Assembly: GCA_947095585.1 (NCBI GenBank) | Contig: OX352763.1 | Span: 61,289,016 to 61,353,015, forward strand | Direction of reading: 5' to 3' | Source of the DNA: Nephrocerus scutellatus | Taxonomy: Eukaryota > Arthropoda > Insecta > Diptera > Pipunculidae | Length of the DNA: 64,000 bases | Shown: positions 26,054-39,302 of the stretch, in pieces | How positions within the stretch are numbered: the stretch's first letter is position 1 | How the letters are laid out: each line of letters starts with the position of its first letter | Program-made: the position numbers and the translations under genes | The notes under the pieces: model-generated | What the model was told of the DNA's origin: nothing | Database searches by the model: none | The model's input: the letters and a program-made list of their open reading frames with translations, nothing else

Positions 26054-26100
26054 CAAGAAAAGGGACTTGAACTAGTTCAAGTATACCGGTGTGTCAAGGC

Positions 26101-26699
26101 TATTATAGTCGCATCTTAGTCCCACATAACGAATTTCATGCGAATCGCTTGAGAAATTTCTTTGTTTCCGAAATTCCAGACCATAATGACCATATTCCAG
26201 AATTTTTATAGGAACAAGTGCTATAGTCGCATCTTAGTCCTACATAACGAATTTCATGCCAATTGCTTTGTTCCCGAAATGCAGACCATTTTTTTTTGTT
26301 TTTATAAAGAGACTCATTGCCAAGGGAGGACTCCCTGACTCCCCTTGCATCACGGCAATAAGTTGGGCTAAGCCCTTTATTAAAATTCAAAATAAAATAA
26401 AAATCGAAGGAATGTGATTTACAATATATCACATTCCTCACGTTTGAATTTTTATAGGAACAAGTCCTATAGTCGCATCTTAGTCCTACATAACGAATTT
26501 CATGCCAATTGCTTTGTTCCCGAAATCCAGACCATTTTTTTTTGTTTTTATAAAGAGACTCATTGCCAAGGGAGGACTCCCTGACTGCCCTTGCATCAAG
26601 GCAATAAGTTGGGCTAAGCCCTTTATTAAAATTCAAAATAAAATAAAAATCGAAGGAATGTGATTTACAATATATCACATTCCTCACGTTTGTAGCCGG
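26101..26699. repeat. Subrepeat block, three copies, unit 4
   Basis: Three copies as in unit 3. Here one T-run is shorter by one base, so the whole block reads open on the minus strand for 183 codons (26136-26687). That is an accident of the repeat, not a gene. Confidence 0.85.
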
Positions 26700-28599
26700 T
26701 TTTAATTTATTTTCTCAGAATTCTCTGATTCATTGAAAAAGCAATGCGAAAAAACGAACAAGAAAACTAAAACGACGCGAGTCTAAATGCTTTCATCAAT
26801 GGATCATGGTCAGGGAAAACTACAAAAAACCTTGACCTAGAAAATATTACAAATTTTAAAAATATTGTAAATAATACTGATACAACAATTATTTTTTTTA
26901 TGTATTTAATTTATATTTTATATTTTATAAACAGTTTATGAGCAACTCATCCTTCATGAATGTGTTAACGGCTAATTTGAAGGCCTGCAGATAATAAGAT
27001 TCGGGAAACACGGGCTCGACCAATTGATTCCACATCGAAGAGACTCTCGGAAAAAAGGAGAATTTAAAGTGTTGGGTTCTACATGAAAAAAGTTTTAAGG
27101 TAAATCTATGTTGATTGGACCTTAAACGAGTGTTGACGTTGCTGACAAAAGGGACTGGAACTAGAGAACGGGTTTCTAAAGAACATATATCGTAGTAAAA
27201 TTTGTAGAAAACAGATAAAGCTCCTACATTTCGTCTCTGCTCCAATGTATCAAGAGACGAAGTAATGGTTACATCGTTTATCAAACGCATAACTCTATTT
27301 TGAATTCTATCAAGATAAAGCAAATGCGATCTTGGAGCCCCACCCCACACACATGAATTAAATTCTTCAATTGGTCTAACATAAGATTTATATAATCTTA
27401 ATGCTTCAGAAGGAGTGAAGTAGAAGCCCAAACATTGGCTAGCTCTTTTGAAATAAATATGTTCCTTCCAGGAAAGATCACTTAATACTTTTAAACCTAA
27501 CAACTTGAGTGAATCTGATTTCGCGATAGGGGCACGATTAATAACAGGTGGAACGTAATGTTGAATTGTCTTCTGAGAAAAAAGACAAGACTGGAATTTA
27601 TTTGGGTTAAATTCTACTCTATTAGAAATGCCCCAATCGAGAATGACTTGAATATTCGACAGAATAGTCAATTCATTATTTCAGGCGAACTATTCAAGCG
27701 AGAATTGCATTCTTTTTGACTGACAAACTCAATGGTAGCCGATAATGTTGTATCATCAGCAAAGGAATAGATATCACAGGTTGTAGAAGACATCAGGTCG
27801 TTGATATATATCAAGAAGAGCGTGGGCGACAAGGATGACGATTGAGGCACGCCAGCATTGATCCCATGTGAAGCTGAAGATATACAATTTAATACAACTT
27901 TTGTTTTACGGTTCCATAAATAATTCTCAATCCATGCAATGAGAAAGGTGTGTAAGTTCAGCGCACGATTCGTATTAATAAAACAATTATGCCATACATG
28001 CCATGGACAATAAGAGCGATTTTTACGAAATCCATACTGCACATCGGAGAAAAGACCATTCGAATCCAGATAGCTCATTAGTCTGAAATTAATTATAGAT
28101 TCCATTACCTTCGATAGAACCAACAACAAAGCAATAGGACGGTAGTGAGTAGGTGCCATCTATCACCTTTTTTCGGAACAGGTTGAATATTTGTTATTTT
28201 CCAAATTGATGGAAAAACACTTGACTTCATTGAGAGATGAAAGAGATGCTAAGAGGTTTTGCCAAAGTATGATGACATCTTTTCAATACTAATGGCGGAA
28301 TACCGTCGGGGCCAGTCACTTTATTGGGGTCAAGTTCTTTAACAATCTTTGAAACAACCCGTGGCCGGAAATAGATTTTAGACATACCTAAGCCTAGATT
28401 CTGGAGAATTGGAGGGCTTTGGTTAGTTAAAGGAAGGGTAGACGCACAAGCGAAATGAGAAGCTAAGAGATTAGCTTTCTCAATATCAGTTCTATAATGA
28501 ATACCATTAAACAATAAAGAAGGAATAGACGAAGTATTGTCTTCAAAGTTTTTTTAACCAATGCAGCAAACGACCACATTCCAGAATTATCTAGAAATA
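26700..28599 (-). mobile_element. LINE-A 3' half, units 4/5 (longest open copy)
   Basis: Best copy for reading LINE-A. The C-terminal part is open for 248 codons (26925-27671), including the RT thumb, a SCVWGGAPRS stretch and RIQNRVMRLI near the C-terminus. The RT palm piece is open for 163 codons (27668-28159) from THYRPIALL through GFRKNRS and GVPQ to FADD. A frameshift with overlapping ATGA separates the two. The pre-RT linker lies at 28227-28514. It lacks the 19-bp and 23-bp deletions. The first catalytic Asp segment is missing, so no active RT is possible. Confidence 0.92.
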
Positions 28600-29451
28600 A
28601 TTGTATTGATATGATAATACCAGGATAAACTCTCGTCAAGTATGAAACCAAGGCTCTTGAGACTCTGAGAGAATGGCACAGACATTCCGTTAAGGATAAT
28701 TGGGCTAAGCAGGTGGGAAACTGGATACTATAAAGTACCATAGCCTGACTCTTAAACCCTCGTTTATCGTGAGGTTGTTGTTATTGACACAGTAATAGAT
28801 AGACATAAGGTCATTCTTTACCTCTGAAACACATGACGTAAGTTCGGCAAGAGGTGCAAAGTGAAGTAGCTGTGCATCATCGGCAAGGAGTTGGATTTGA
28901 GAAGTACAGGGTACAAGAGGAAGATCGTTTGTAAAGAAAGAAAAAAGCAGGGGGCCCCAAAGATGTCCCCCAGGGATCTTTAAGCAAGGGCAGGAACAAA
29001 TCTCCCCCACTGTGATAGATTGAGACCGATTGGTCAAGTATGAATGAACTAGGTTAATAGAAGGGCTAGACAATTTAAAATGAAACGAGGGTTTGGACAA
29101 AAGAATATTATGGTCAACTCTATCGAAAGCTTTGCAGAAATTAAGGAGAATAAGAACTGTGACCCAACCCTGGTCCATATTCTTTCGAGCAAACTCAGTG
29201 ATATCAGTTATAGTAGAGGTAGTACTGTGAAACTTCCTAAAACCACTCTGAAAAGGGCTAAGTAAGGAATTATCGTTGAGGTATGATGTTAATTGGTTTT
29301 TGATAAGACGCTCGCAGACCTTGGATAGAGCCGGGAGGATGCTAATGGGCCTCAAGTTAGTAATTACATAAGAATTACCTTTTGTAGGAATGGCAATAAC
29401 ACGAGCCCTCTTCCAAGCCAATAGCGAGACAACACTATAATTTCTTATATA
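28600..29451 (-). mobile_element. LINE-B fragment, unit 5 (longest open copy)
   Basis: Open for 253 codons (28705-29466), which joins the SGFRK, AFDRVDHN and LLADD boxes in one frame. The normal GVPQGS box is replaced by a GGHLWG stretch, so the domain is still damaged. Confidence 0.87.
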
Positions 29452-30670
29452 CCGGGTGACTGACACGAGGTGTTACCAACTTCGGACTGTCATTGCTGTC
29501 AAAGCAGTGATGACAGAGCGCTCAAATTTACACTAATGACAGTTCATTCCATTGTTTACAAGCGTACAAAAGCATTTTAGTGGGAAATATTCAGAAAAAA
29601 ATTATCCGCAATGAAATTCAACCATGTGAATAAAATGTTTGTGTATCGCACCATAAATCGTTATAACGATACTGACAGCATTGCAAAACGCCATGGTGGT
29701 GGACCGAAACGCACTACAACATCGCCGGATATCATTCGGAAGGTGAAGGCCAAATTTGCTCGGAATCCGCGCCGTAGCGTCAGAAAAATGGCTCGTGAGG
29801 CGAACATTTCGCTCGAACGGATGTAGCACATATTGAAGGATCATCTTGGACTAAAGGCCTTGACATTCCAAAAAACGCATGGTCTCACCGATGCTCAAAA
29901 AAAGTTAGAGTGGAAAGAGCAAAGGAGTTGTTACGCTTGCACGATAGTGGCGATTTGCCGAATTTGATTTTCTCCGATGAGTCACCGAGCAATATGTGAA
30001 CAAGCAAAAAGACCGCATTTACTTGCCCGGCCGTTCTACTGAAAATATGGACCAACAGATTGCCACTCGAAACCAAGCGCCAACGATGGTGATGGTTTGG
30101 GCCGCCGTAACGGCCGAAAGCCGTTCACCGCTCGCTTTTTGGACCGTGACATCAAGATAAATGCTCAAATTTATCGGAATCAAGTGTTGGAGGGAGCGTT
30201 GAAGCCTTGGGCACAAAAACATTTTGGACGCAGAGCCTGGACATTTCAACAGGACTCGACGCCGACTCATAAAGCACGCGTCAATCAAGATCGGCTGAGA
30301 AACAACGTTCCGCGGTACATTTCCTCTGCCCAATGGCCATCAAATTCACCGGATGCAAATCCTCTAGATTTCTCGGTTTAAAGTATTTTGAAAAGCAGGG
30401 TTGGGATAAAAAAATACCAAAGTTTCGATCATCTCAAGCAAGCGCTTCGCCGGGAATGGGCCAAAATACCGCAGAGACACTTTCGTGATGCATGCAATAG
30501 CTTTGTCGTCCGTTTGAAGGCCATAATCACGGCTAATGGTGACCAAATCGAAAACTGCTAATGCAATTCGAAAATTTGTGAACATTTTTTACTTTGATTT
30601 AATAAAATTTATCAAAAAATAAAAATTCTTAGGCTTTTTGTTTTTGTAACACATCGTGTCAGTCACCCTG
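29452..30670 (+). mobile_element. DD37D mariner-like transposon, unit 5 first copy
   Basis: 1219 bp, with the shared TAG and the 10-bp deletion near 29987. Confidence 0.95.
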
Positions 30671-31153
30671 TATTAAGCATTGGCTAGAGGGAGTACCTCT
30701 GTATTCCTCCTTCTGCTGTGAACATAGGCACCAAAATATACAATACAATTTATATCTATTCATCCTAAAAATTATAGGTTAGACACGTGAAATGTCAAAA
30801 TTTTGGACAACAACGCTTGAAGCTTTTATTCAAAGCTAATACTTATATTTATAAAATAAATAAACATTAATTTTCATAATGTATGTGTATCAATTAACAA
30901 TAAATATTTAATATAACAACTTCATATTCAATTAACTAAATTATATATTTTCTTCTTCCAAGCCAGATGGTGCAAGTGAAACCTTTGTAACCCGCTTCCG
31001 ACGCCAATGGGTATGATATTTAGTTCGTTCAACAAATCAAAATCAAATCAACAATCAAATCGCCACCTGTCAAAATAAGTTGGCCTATTAAGGTCGCAAA
31101 AGTGAGTACCCCTCCTGCAGAACCTCATGTTTGCAGTGTTAGTAGGTGTTGTG

Positions 31154-31433
31154 CAAGAATGGTAAAATATAAGATTGCGCATTGCGCGTGTCGGCCATAT
31201 TGACAATCGTTGATGACGTAGGTTGTGACCAAGAAAGTAAACAAAACAAAAACGACCATACGGGGAAGTAATAAAGCAATTTTCGCAGAAAAATAAATTT
31301 GATTTTACGGAAGCTTTTTAATAATTAAACATTGTTTTTATATATTATATCAGTATATTTAAATTTATTTTATAGTGTTTATATATTTTTCCTGCCGTTG
31401 AGCTCGTACGGACATTCTTTTTATTTATTTCAG
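31154..31433 (+). mobile_element. 1.08-kb TIR transposon, unit 5 truncated copy
   Basis: Only the left 280 bp is present. It stops exactly after tttatttatttcag, at the point of the putative splice acceptor, and is followed by a 21-bp ATTT-rich filler and then the middle of a mariner. Confidence 0.85.
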
Positions 31434-31454
31434 GATTTATTTATTTATTTATTT
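31434..31454. repeat. ATTT-rich filler at duplication junction
   Basis: gatttatttatttatttatt joins the truncated TIR transposon to the truncated mariner. It extends the ATTT run already present at the break and suggests slippage or microhomology-mediated joining. Confidence 0.75.
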
Positions 31455-32304
31455 TATTGAAGGATCATCTTGGACTAAAGGCCTTGACATTCCAAAAAAC
31501 GCATGGTTTCACCGATGCTCAAAAAAAGTTAGAGTGGAAAGAGCAAAGGAGTTGTTACGCTTGCACGATAGTGGCGATTTGCCGAATTTGATTTTCTCCG
31601 ATGAGTCACCGTTCATTATTGAGCAATATGTGAACAAACAAAAAGACCGCATTTACTTTCCCGGCCGTTCTACTGAAAATATGGACCAACAGATTGCCAC
31701 TCGAAACCAAGCGCCAACGATGGTGATGGTTTGGGCCGCCGTAACGGCCGAAAGCCGTTCACCGCTCGCTTTTTGGACCGTGACATCAAGATAAATGCTC
31801 AAATTTATCGGAATCAAGTGTTGGAGGGAGCGTTGAAGCCTTGGGCACAAAAACATTTTGGACGCAGAGCCTGGACATTTCAACAGGACTCGACGCCGAC
31901 TCATAAAGCACGCGTCAATCAAGATCGGCTGAGAAACAACGTTCCGCGGTACATTTCCTCTGCCCAATGGCCATCAAATTCACCGGATGCAAATCCTCTA
32001 GATTTCTCGGTTTAAAGTATTTTGAAAAGCAGGGTTGGGATAAAAAAATACCAAAGTTTCGATCATCTCAAGCAAGCGCTTCGCCGGGAATGGGCCAAAA
32101 TACCGCAGAGACACTTTCGTGATGCATGCAATAGCTTTGTCGTCCGTTTGAAGGCCATAATCACGGCTAATGGTGACCAAATCGAAAACTGCTAATGCAA
32201 TTCGAAAATTTGTGAACATTTTTTACTTTGATTTAATAAAATTTATCAAAAAATAAAAATTCTTAGGCTTTTTGTTTTTGTAACACATCGTGTCAGTCAC
32301 CCTG
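31455..32304 (+). mobile_element. Mariner 3' two-thirds, unit 5 second copy
   Basis: Begins at tattgaaggatcatcttgg, the middle of the mariner, and runs to the normal right TIR. It does not have the 10-bp deletion of the copy 1.6 kb upstream in the same unit, so it was not copied from that neighbour in its present form. Confidence 0.92.
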
Positions 32305-32782
32305 TATTAAGCATTGGCTAGAGGGAGTACCTCTGTATTCCTCCTTCTGCTGTGAACATAGGCACCAAAATATACAATACAATTTATATCTATTCATCCT
32401 AAAAATTATAGGTTAGACACGTGAAATGTCAAAATTTTGGACAACAACGCTTGAAGCTTTTATTCAAAGCTAATACTTATATTTATAAAATGAATAAACA
32501 TTAATTTTCATAATGTAATAATTTCACAATAAATATTTAATATAACAACTTCATATTCAATTAACTAAATTATATATTTTCTTCTTCCAAGCCAGATGGT
32601 GCAAGTGAAACCTTTGTAACCCGCTTCCGACACCAATGGGTATGATATTTAGTTCGTTCAACAAATCAAAATCAAATCAACAATCAAATCGCCACCTGTC
32701 AAAATAAGTTGGCCTATTAAGGTCGCAAAAGTGAGTACCCCTCCTGCAGAACCTCATGTTTGCAGTGTTAGTAGGTGTTGTG

Positions 32783-33853
32783 CAAGAATGATAAAATATA
32801 AGATTGCGCATTGCGCGTGTCGGCCATATTGACAATCGTTGATGACGTAGGCTGTGACCAAGAAAGTAAACAAAACAAAAACGACCATACGGGGAAGTAA
32901 TAAAGGAATTTTCGCAGAAAAATAAATTTGATTTTACGGAAGCTTTTTAATAATTAAACATTGTTTTTATATATTATATCAGTATATTTAAATTTATTTT
33001 ATAGTGTTTATATATTTTTCCTGCCGTTGAGCTCGTACGGACATTCTTTTTATTTATTTCAGATTAGTCTGGTTGTTGGCTGTTGGGGAAATTTGAAACA
33101 ATAAGTAAAATAACCAGCATTCAAGTTAGACAGACTCAAGACACTTTCTTTACTTGGGTTAATCACCTTTCTGAAGGAGAATTATCAAGACTCAAAAATT
33201 GGGTTGATGAAACACATTAACGCCTTAGACATTATCTTCAAAAAATTCAATGGAGAATCAGTAACGATTTGCAAAGAATATTTAAAAACACAAATAAAGA
33301 ACAGTTTGCAAATACCTTACGATTTAAGTACTAAAAAACTATTTTTAGAGCGAGAATGTTTCAGAATAAAAAAGCTCAACAAAGAAATGAAAGTTTAAAA
33401 AAATCACAACTTAATTTAACTAACAAACCGGCCATTTTCAGGGCCACCGAATACTTTCTAAAGAGATATATTTATTAATTATTAATTAATTATCAAATAA
33501 AGTTTAGGAAATCGTTTGTTGGAAACGTATAAAACACAAGCAAAATAAAAATACCATCAACATAATTCATAGCAAACATCCAAATCGGTCAATCTCATGG
33601 CCACCGAATACTTTTTAAAGAGATATATTTATTCAATACACTAATTAATAAGTTAATAAACAACAATAAAGGATAATAATAAAACATTAAACAGCAATAA
33701 AAGATGTAAAAACTAACTAATTGTACAACAACCACACGTAAAACTCAAGCAAACAAGCAACAACAAGAGCTCTCATGTCACAGGTGACGTACATGCGCAG
33801 AAGTTTTCCATTTTAAACAACGATCAGCGCAATCTGTTATTCTATCATTCTTG
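32783..33853 (+). mobile_element. 1.08-kb TIR transposon, unit 5 complete copy
   Basis: 1071 bp with both TIRs and 9-bp flanks. Confidence 0.85.
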
Positions 33854-33869
33854 GGTGTTGTGTGCGTTA

Positions 33870-34124
33870 GAGTCCCCGCACACTAGAGACTTTCTGTCGG
33901 CCGATAGTTTGAATCAGTATGAACATGTATGCAAGTGCGCAGACTACAACGATTTGGTATCGGCCGATAAATAAGTTGAATGTGCGACACGATTGCCATT
34001 CAACTTTGCCTTTGTCTGTGCACTCACCACTAACCCGGCTGTTTAATCGGCACAGTGTTCGCACTAGCAGCCCAAAACGACCAAACTATCGGCCGATAAA
34101 AAAGTCTCTAGTGTTCGGGGACTC
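33870..34124. mobile_element. 255-bp MITE, unit 5
   Basis: Same as unit 1, TTA on both sides. Confidence 0.87.
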
Positions 34125-34245
34125 TTAGTATGATTTTTTAACGCGTGCGTATTACTTGGTTTTGTTCTTCTGTTAAGTGCAGTACTGTTGTTACACAAGA
34201 AAAGGGACTTGAACTAGTTCAAGTATACCGGTGTGTCAAGGCTAT

Positions 34246-34842
34246 TATAGTCGCATCTTAGTCCCACATAACGAATTTCATGCGAATCGCTTGAGAAATT
34301 TCTTTGTTTCCGAAATTCCAGACCATAATGACCATATTCCAGAATTTTTATAGGAACAAGTGCTATAGTCGCATCTTAGTCCTACATAACGAATTTCATG
34401 CCAATTGCTTTGTTCCCGAAATCCAGACCATTTTTTTTTGTTTTTATAAAGAGACTCATTGCCAAGGGAGGACTCCCTGACTCCCCTTGCATCACGGCAA
34501 TAAGTTGGGCTAAGCCCTTTATTAAAATTCAAAATAAAATAAAAATCGAAGGAATGTGATTTACAATATATCACATTCCTCACGTTTGAATTTTTATAGG
34601 AACAAGTCCTATAGTCGCATCTTAGTCCTACATAACGAATTTCATGCCAATTGCTTTGTTCCCGAAATCCAGACCATTTTTTTTTTGTTTTTATAAAGAG
34701 ACTCATTGCCAAGGGAGGACTCCCTGACTCCCCTTGCATCAAGGCAATAAGTTGGGCTAAGCCCTTTATTAAAATTCAAAATAAAATAAAAATCGAAGGA
34801 ATGTGATTTACAATATATCACATTCCTCACGTTTGTAGCCGG
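34246..34842. repeat. Subrepeat block, three copies, unit 5
   Basis: Three copies in the unit 3/4 arrangement, although this unit lacks the 0.9-kb segment as units 1 and 2 do. Confidence 0.85.
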
Positions 34843-36739
34843 TTTTAATTTATTTTCTCAGAATTCTCTCTGATTCATTGAAAAAGCAATGCGAAAAAAC
34901 GAACAAGAAAACTAAAACGACGCGAGTCTTAATGCTTTCATCAATGGATCATGGTCAGGGAAAACTACAAAAAACCTTGACCTAGAAAATATTACAAATT
35001 TTAAAAATATTGTAAATAATACTGATACAACAATTATTTTTTTTTATGTATTTAATTTATATTTTATAAACAGTTTATGAGCAACTCATCCTTCATGAAT
35101 GTGTTAACGGCTAATTTGAAGGCCTGCAGATAATAAGATTCGGGAAACACGGGCTCGACCAATTGATTCCACATCGAAGAGACTCTCGGAAAAAAGGAGA
35201 ATTTAAAGTGTTGGGTTCTACATGAAAAAAGTTTTAAGGTAAATCTATGTTGATTGGACCTTAAACGAGTGTTGACGTTGCTGACAAAAGGGATTGGAAC
35301 TAGAGAACGGGTTTCTAAAGAACATATATCGTAGTAAAATTTGTAGAAAACAGATAAAGCTCCTACATTTCGTCTCTGCTCCAATGTATTAAGAGACGAA
35401 GTAATGGTTACATCGTTTATCAAACGCATAACTCTATTTTGAATTCTATCAAGATAAAGCAAATGCGATCTTGGAGCCCCACCCCACACACATGAATTAA
35501 ATTCTTCAATTGGTCTAACATAAGATTTATATAATCTTAATGCTTCAGAAGGAGTGAAGTAGAAGCCCAAACATTGGCTAGCTCTTTTGAAATAAATATG
35601 TTCCTTCCAGGAAAGATCACTTGATACTTTTAAACCTAACAACTTGAGTGAATCTGATTTCGCGATAGGGGCACGATTAATAACAGGTGGAACGTAATGT
35701 TGAATTGTCTTCTGAGAAAAAAGACAAGACTGGAATTTATTTGGGTTAAATTCTACTCTATTAGAAATGCCCCAATCGAGAATGACTTGAATATTCGACA
35801 GAATAGTCAATTCATTATTTCAGGCGAACTATTCAAGCGAGAATTGCATTCTTTTTGACTGACAAACTCAATGGTAGCCGATAATGTTGTATCATCAGCA
35901 AAGGAATAGATATCACAGGTTGTAGAAGACATCAGGTCGTTGATATATATCAAGAAGAGCGTGGGCGACAAGGATGACCATTGAGGCACGCCAGCATTGA
36001 TCCCATGTGAAGCTGAAGATATACAATTTAATACAACTTTTGTTTTACGGTTCCATAAATAATTCTCAATCCATGCAATGAGAAAGGTGTGTAAGTTCAG
36101 CGCACGATTCTTATTAATAAAACAATTATGCCATACATGCCATGGACAATAAGAGCGATTTTTACGAAATCCATACTGCACATCGGAGAAAAGACCATTC
36201 GAATCCAGATAGCTCATTAGTCTGAAATTAATTATAGATTCCATTACCTTCGATAGAACCAACAACAAAGCAATAGGACGGTAGTGAGTAGGTGCCATCT
36301 ATCACCTTTTTTCGGAACAGGTTGAATATTTGTTATTTTCCAAATTGATGGAAAAACACTTGACTTCATTGAGAGATGAAAGAGATGCTAAGAGGTTTTG
36401 CCAAAGTATGATGACATCTTTTCAATACTAATGGCGGAATACCGTCGGGGCCAGTCGCTTTATTGGGGTCAAGTTCTTTAACAATCTTTGAAACAACCCG
36501 TGGCCGGAAATAGATTTTAGACATACCTAAGCCTAGATTCTGGAGAATTGGAGGGCTTTGGTTAGTTAAAGGAAGGGTAGATGCACAAGCGAAATGAGAA
36601 GCTAAGAGATTAGCTTTCTCAATATCAGTTCTATAATGAATACCATTAAACATTAAAGAAGGAATAGACGAAGTATTGTCTTCAAAGTTTTTTTAACCAA
36701 TGCAGCAAACGACCACATTCCAGAATTATCTAGAAATAA
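34843..36739 (-). mobile_element. LINE-A 3' half, units 5/6
   Basis: Without the 19-bp and 23-bp deletions. C-terminal part open for 248 codons (35064-35810), palm piece for 163 codons (35807-36298), linker 36366-36653. Same missing Asp segment as the other copies. Confidence 0.9.
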
Positions 36740-37590
36740 TTGTATTGATATGATAATACCAGGATAAACTCTCGTCAAGTATGAAACCAAGGCTCTTGAG
36801 ACTCTGAGAGAATGGCACAGACATTCCGTTAAGGATAATTGGGCTAAGCGGGTGGGAAACTGGATACTATAAAGTACCATAGCCTGACTCTTAAACCCTC
36901 GTTTATCGTGAGGTTGTTGTTATCGACACAGTAATAGATAGACATAAGGTCATTCTTTACCTCTGAAACACATGACGTAAGTTCGGCAAGAGGTGCAAAG
37001 TGAAGTAGCTGTGCATCATCGGCAAGGAGTTGGATTTGAGAAGAACAGGGTACAAGAGGAAGATCGTTTGTAAAGAAAGAAAAAAGCAGGGGGCCCCAAA
37101 GATGTCCCCCAGGGATCTTTCAGCAAAGGCAGGAACAAATCTCCCCCACTGAGATAGATTGAGACCGATTGGTCAAGTATGAATGAACTAGGTTAATAGA
37201 AGGGCTAGACAATTTAAAATGAAACGAGGGTTTGGACAAAAGAATATTATGGTCAATACTATCGAAAGCTTTGCAGAAATTAAGGAGAATAAGAACTGTG
37301 ACCCAACCCTGGTCCATATTCTTTCGAACAAACTCAGTGATATCAGTTATAGTAGAGGTAGTACTGTGAAACTTCCTAAAACCACTCTGAAAAGGGCTAA
37401 GTAAGGAATTATCGTTGAGGTATGATGTTAGTTGGTTTTTGATAAGACGCTCGCAGACCTTGGATAGAGCCGGGAGGATGCTAATGGGCCTCAAGTTAGT
37501 AATTACATAAGAATTACCTTTTGTAGGGATGGGAATAACACGAGCCCTCTTCCAAGCCAATAGCGAGACAACACTATAATTTCTTATATA
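36740..37590 (-). mobile_element. LINE-B fragment, unit 6
   Basis: RT fragment as in unit 3, interrupted by the mariner at 37591. Confidence 0.85.
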
Positions 37591-38819
37591 CCGGGTGACT
37601 GACACGAGGTGTTACCAACTTCGGACTGTCATTGCTGTCAAAGCAGTGATGACAGAGCGCTCAAATTTACACTAATGACAGTTCATTCCATTGTTTACAA
37701 GCGTACAAAAGCATTTTAGTGGGAAATATTCAGAAAAAAATTATCCGCAATGAAATTCAACCATGTGAATAAAATGTTTGTGTATCGCACCATAAATCGT
37801 TATAACGATACTGACAGCATTGCAAAACGCCATGGTGGTGGACCGAAACGCACTGCAACATCGCCGGATATCATTCGGAATGTGAAGGCCAAATTTGCTC
37901 GGAATCCGCGCCGTAGCGTCAGAAAAATGGCTCGTGAGGCGAACATTTCGCTCGAACGGATGTAGCACATATTGAAGGATCATCTTGGACTAAAGGCCTT
38001 GACATTCCAAAAAACGCATGGTCTCACCGATGCTCAAAAAAAGTTAGAGTGGAAAGAGCAAAGGAGTTGTTACGCTTGCACGATAGTGGCGATTTGCCGA
38101 ATTTGATTTTCTCCGATGAGTCACCGTTCATTATTGAGCAATATGTGAACAAGCAAAAAGACCGCATTTACTTGCCCGGCCGTTCTACTGAAAATATGGA
38201 CCAACGGATTGCCACTCGAAACCAAGCGCCGACGATGGTGATGGTTTGGGCCGCCGTAACGGCCGAAAGCCGTTTACCGCTCGCTTTTTGGACCGTGACA
38301 TCAAGATAAATGCTCAAATTTATCGGAATCATGTGTTGGAGGGAGCGTTGAAGCCTTGGGCACAAAAACATTTTGGACGCAGAGCCTGGACATTTTAACA
38401 GGACTCGACGCCGACTCATAAAGCACGCGTCAATCAAGATCGGCTGAGAAACAACGTTCCGCGGTACATTTCCTCTGCCCAATGGCCATCAAATTCACCG
38501 GATGCAAATCCTCTAGATTTCTCGGTTTAAAGTATTTTGAAAAGCAGGGTTGGGATAAAAAAATACCAAAGTGTCGATCATCTCAAGCAAGCGCTTCGCC
38601 GGGAATGGGCCAAAATACCGCAGAGACACTTTCGTGATGCATGCAATAGCTTTGTCGTCCGTTTGAAGGCCATAATCACGGCTAATGGTGACCAAATCGA
38701 AAACTGCTAATGCAATTCGAAAATTTGTGAACATTTTTTACTTTGATTTAATAAAATTTATCAAAAAATAAAAATTCTTAGGCTTTTTGTTTTTGTAACA
38801 CATCGTGTCAGTCACCCTG
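37591..38819 (+). mobile_element. DD37D mariner-like transposon, unit 6
   Basis: 1229 bp, shared TAG at 37963-37965, no 10-bp or 18-bp deletion. A private C-to-T change creates TAA in the FQQDST stretch (near 38396), so the second catalytic box is also cut. Confidence 0.95.
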
Positions 38820-39302
38820 TATTAAGCATTGGCTAGAGGGAGTACCTCTGTATTCCTCCATCTGCTGTGAACATAGGCACCAAAATATACAATACAATTT
38901 ATATCTATTCATCCTAAAAATTATAGGTTAGACACGTGAAATGTCAAAATTTTGGACAACAACGCTTGAAGCTTTTATTCAAAGCTAATACTTATATTTA
39001 TAAAATAAATAAACATTAATTTTCATAATGTATGTGTATCAATTAACAATAAATATTTAATATAACAACTTCATATTCAATTAACTAAATTATATATTTT
39101 CTTCTTCCAAGCCAGATGGTGCAAGTGAAACCTTTGTAACCCGCTTCCGACACCAATGGGTATGATATTTAGTTCGTTCAACAAATCAAAATCAAATCAA
39201 CAATCAAATCGCCACCTGTCAAAATAAGTTGGCCTATTAAGGTCGCAAAAGTGAGTACCCCTCCTGCAGAACCTCATGTTTGCAGTGTTAGTAGGTGTTG
39301 TG

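Larger units (their letters stand above)
20291..27670. repeat. Array unit 4
   Basis: 7380 bp. It has the same set of indels as unit 3 (LINE-A 19-bp and 23-bp deletions, mariner 10-bp deletion, 0.9-kb segment present) except for unit 3's private 20-bp deletion. Units 3 and 4 are therefore the closest pair. Confidence 0.95.
27671..35809. repeat. Array unit 5, with an internal partial duplication
   Basis: 8139 bp. LINE-A has neither the 19-bp nor the 23-bp deletion. The 0.9-kb segment is missing. About 1.6 kb (second half of the mariner, flank, and first 280 bp of the TIR transposon) occurs twice, at about 29832-31433 and again from about 31455. The two mariner copies differ: the first has the 10-bp deletion and the second does not. 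Confidence 0.95.

Noticed and set aside
31434..31454. ATTT run as an insertion of a LINE tail
   Set aside because: No LINE body adjoins it. It extends an ATTT run already present at the break, so slippage at a recombination joint is simpler.
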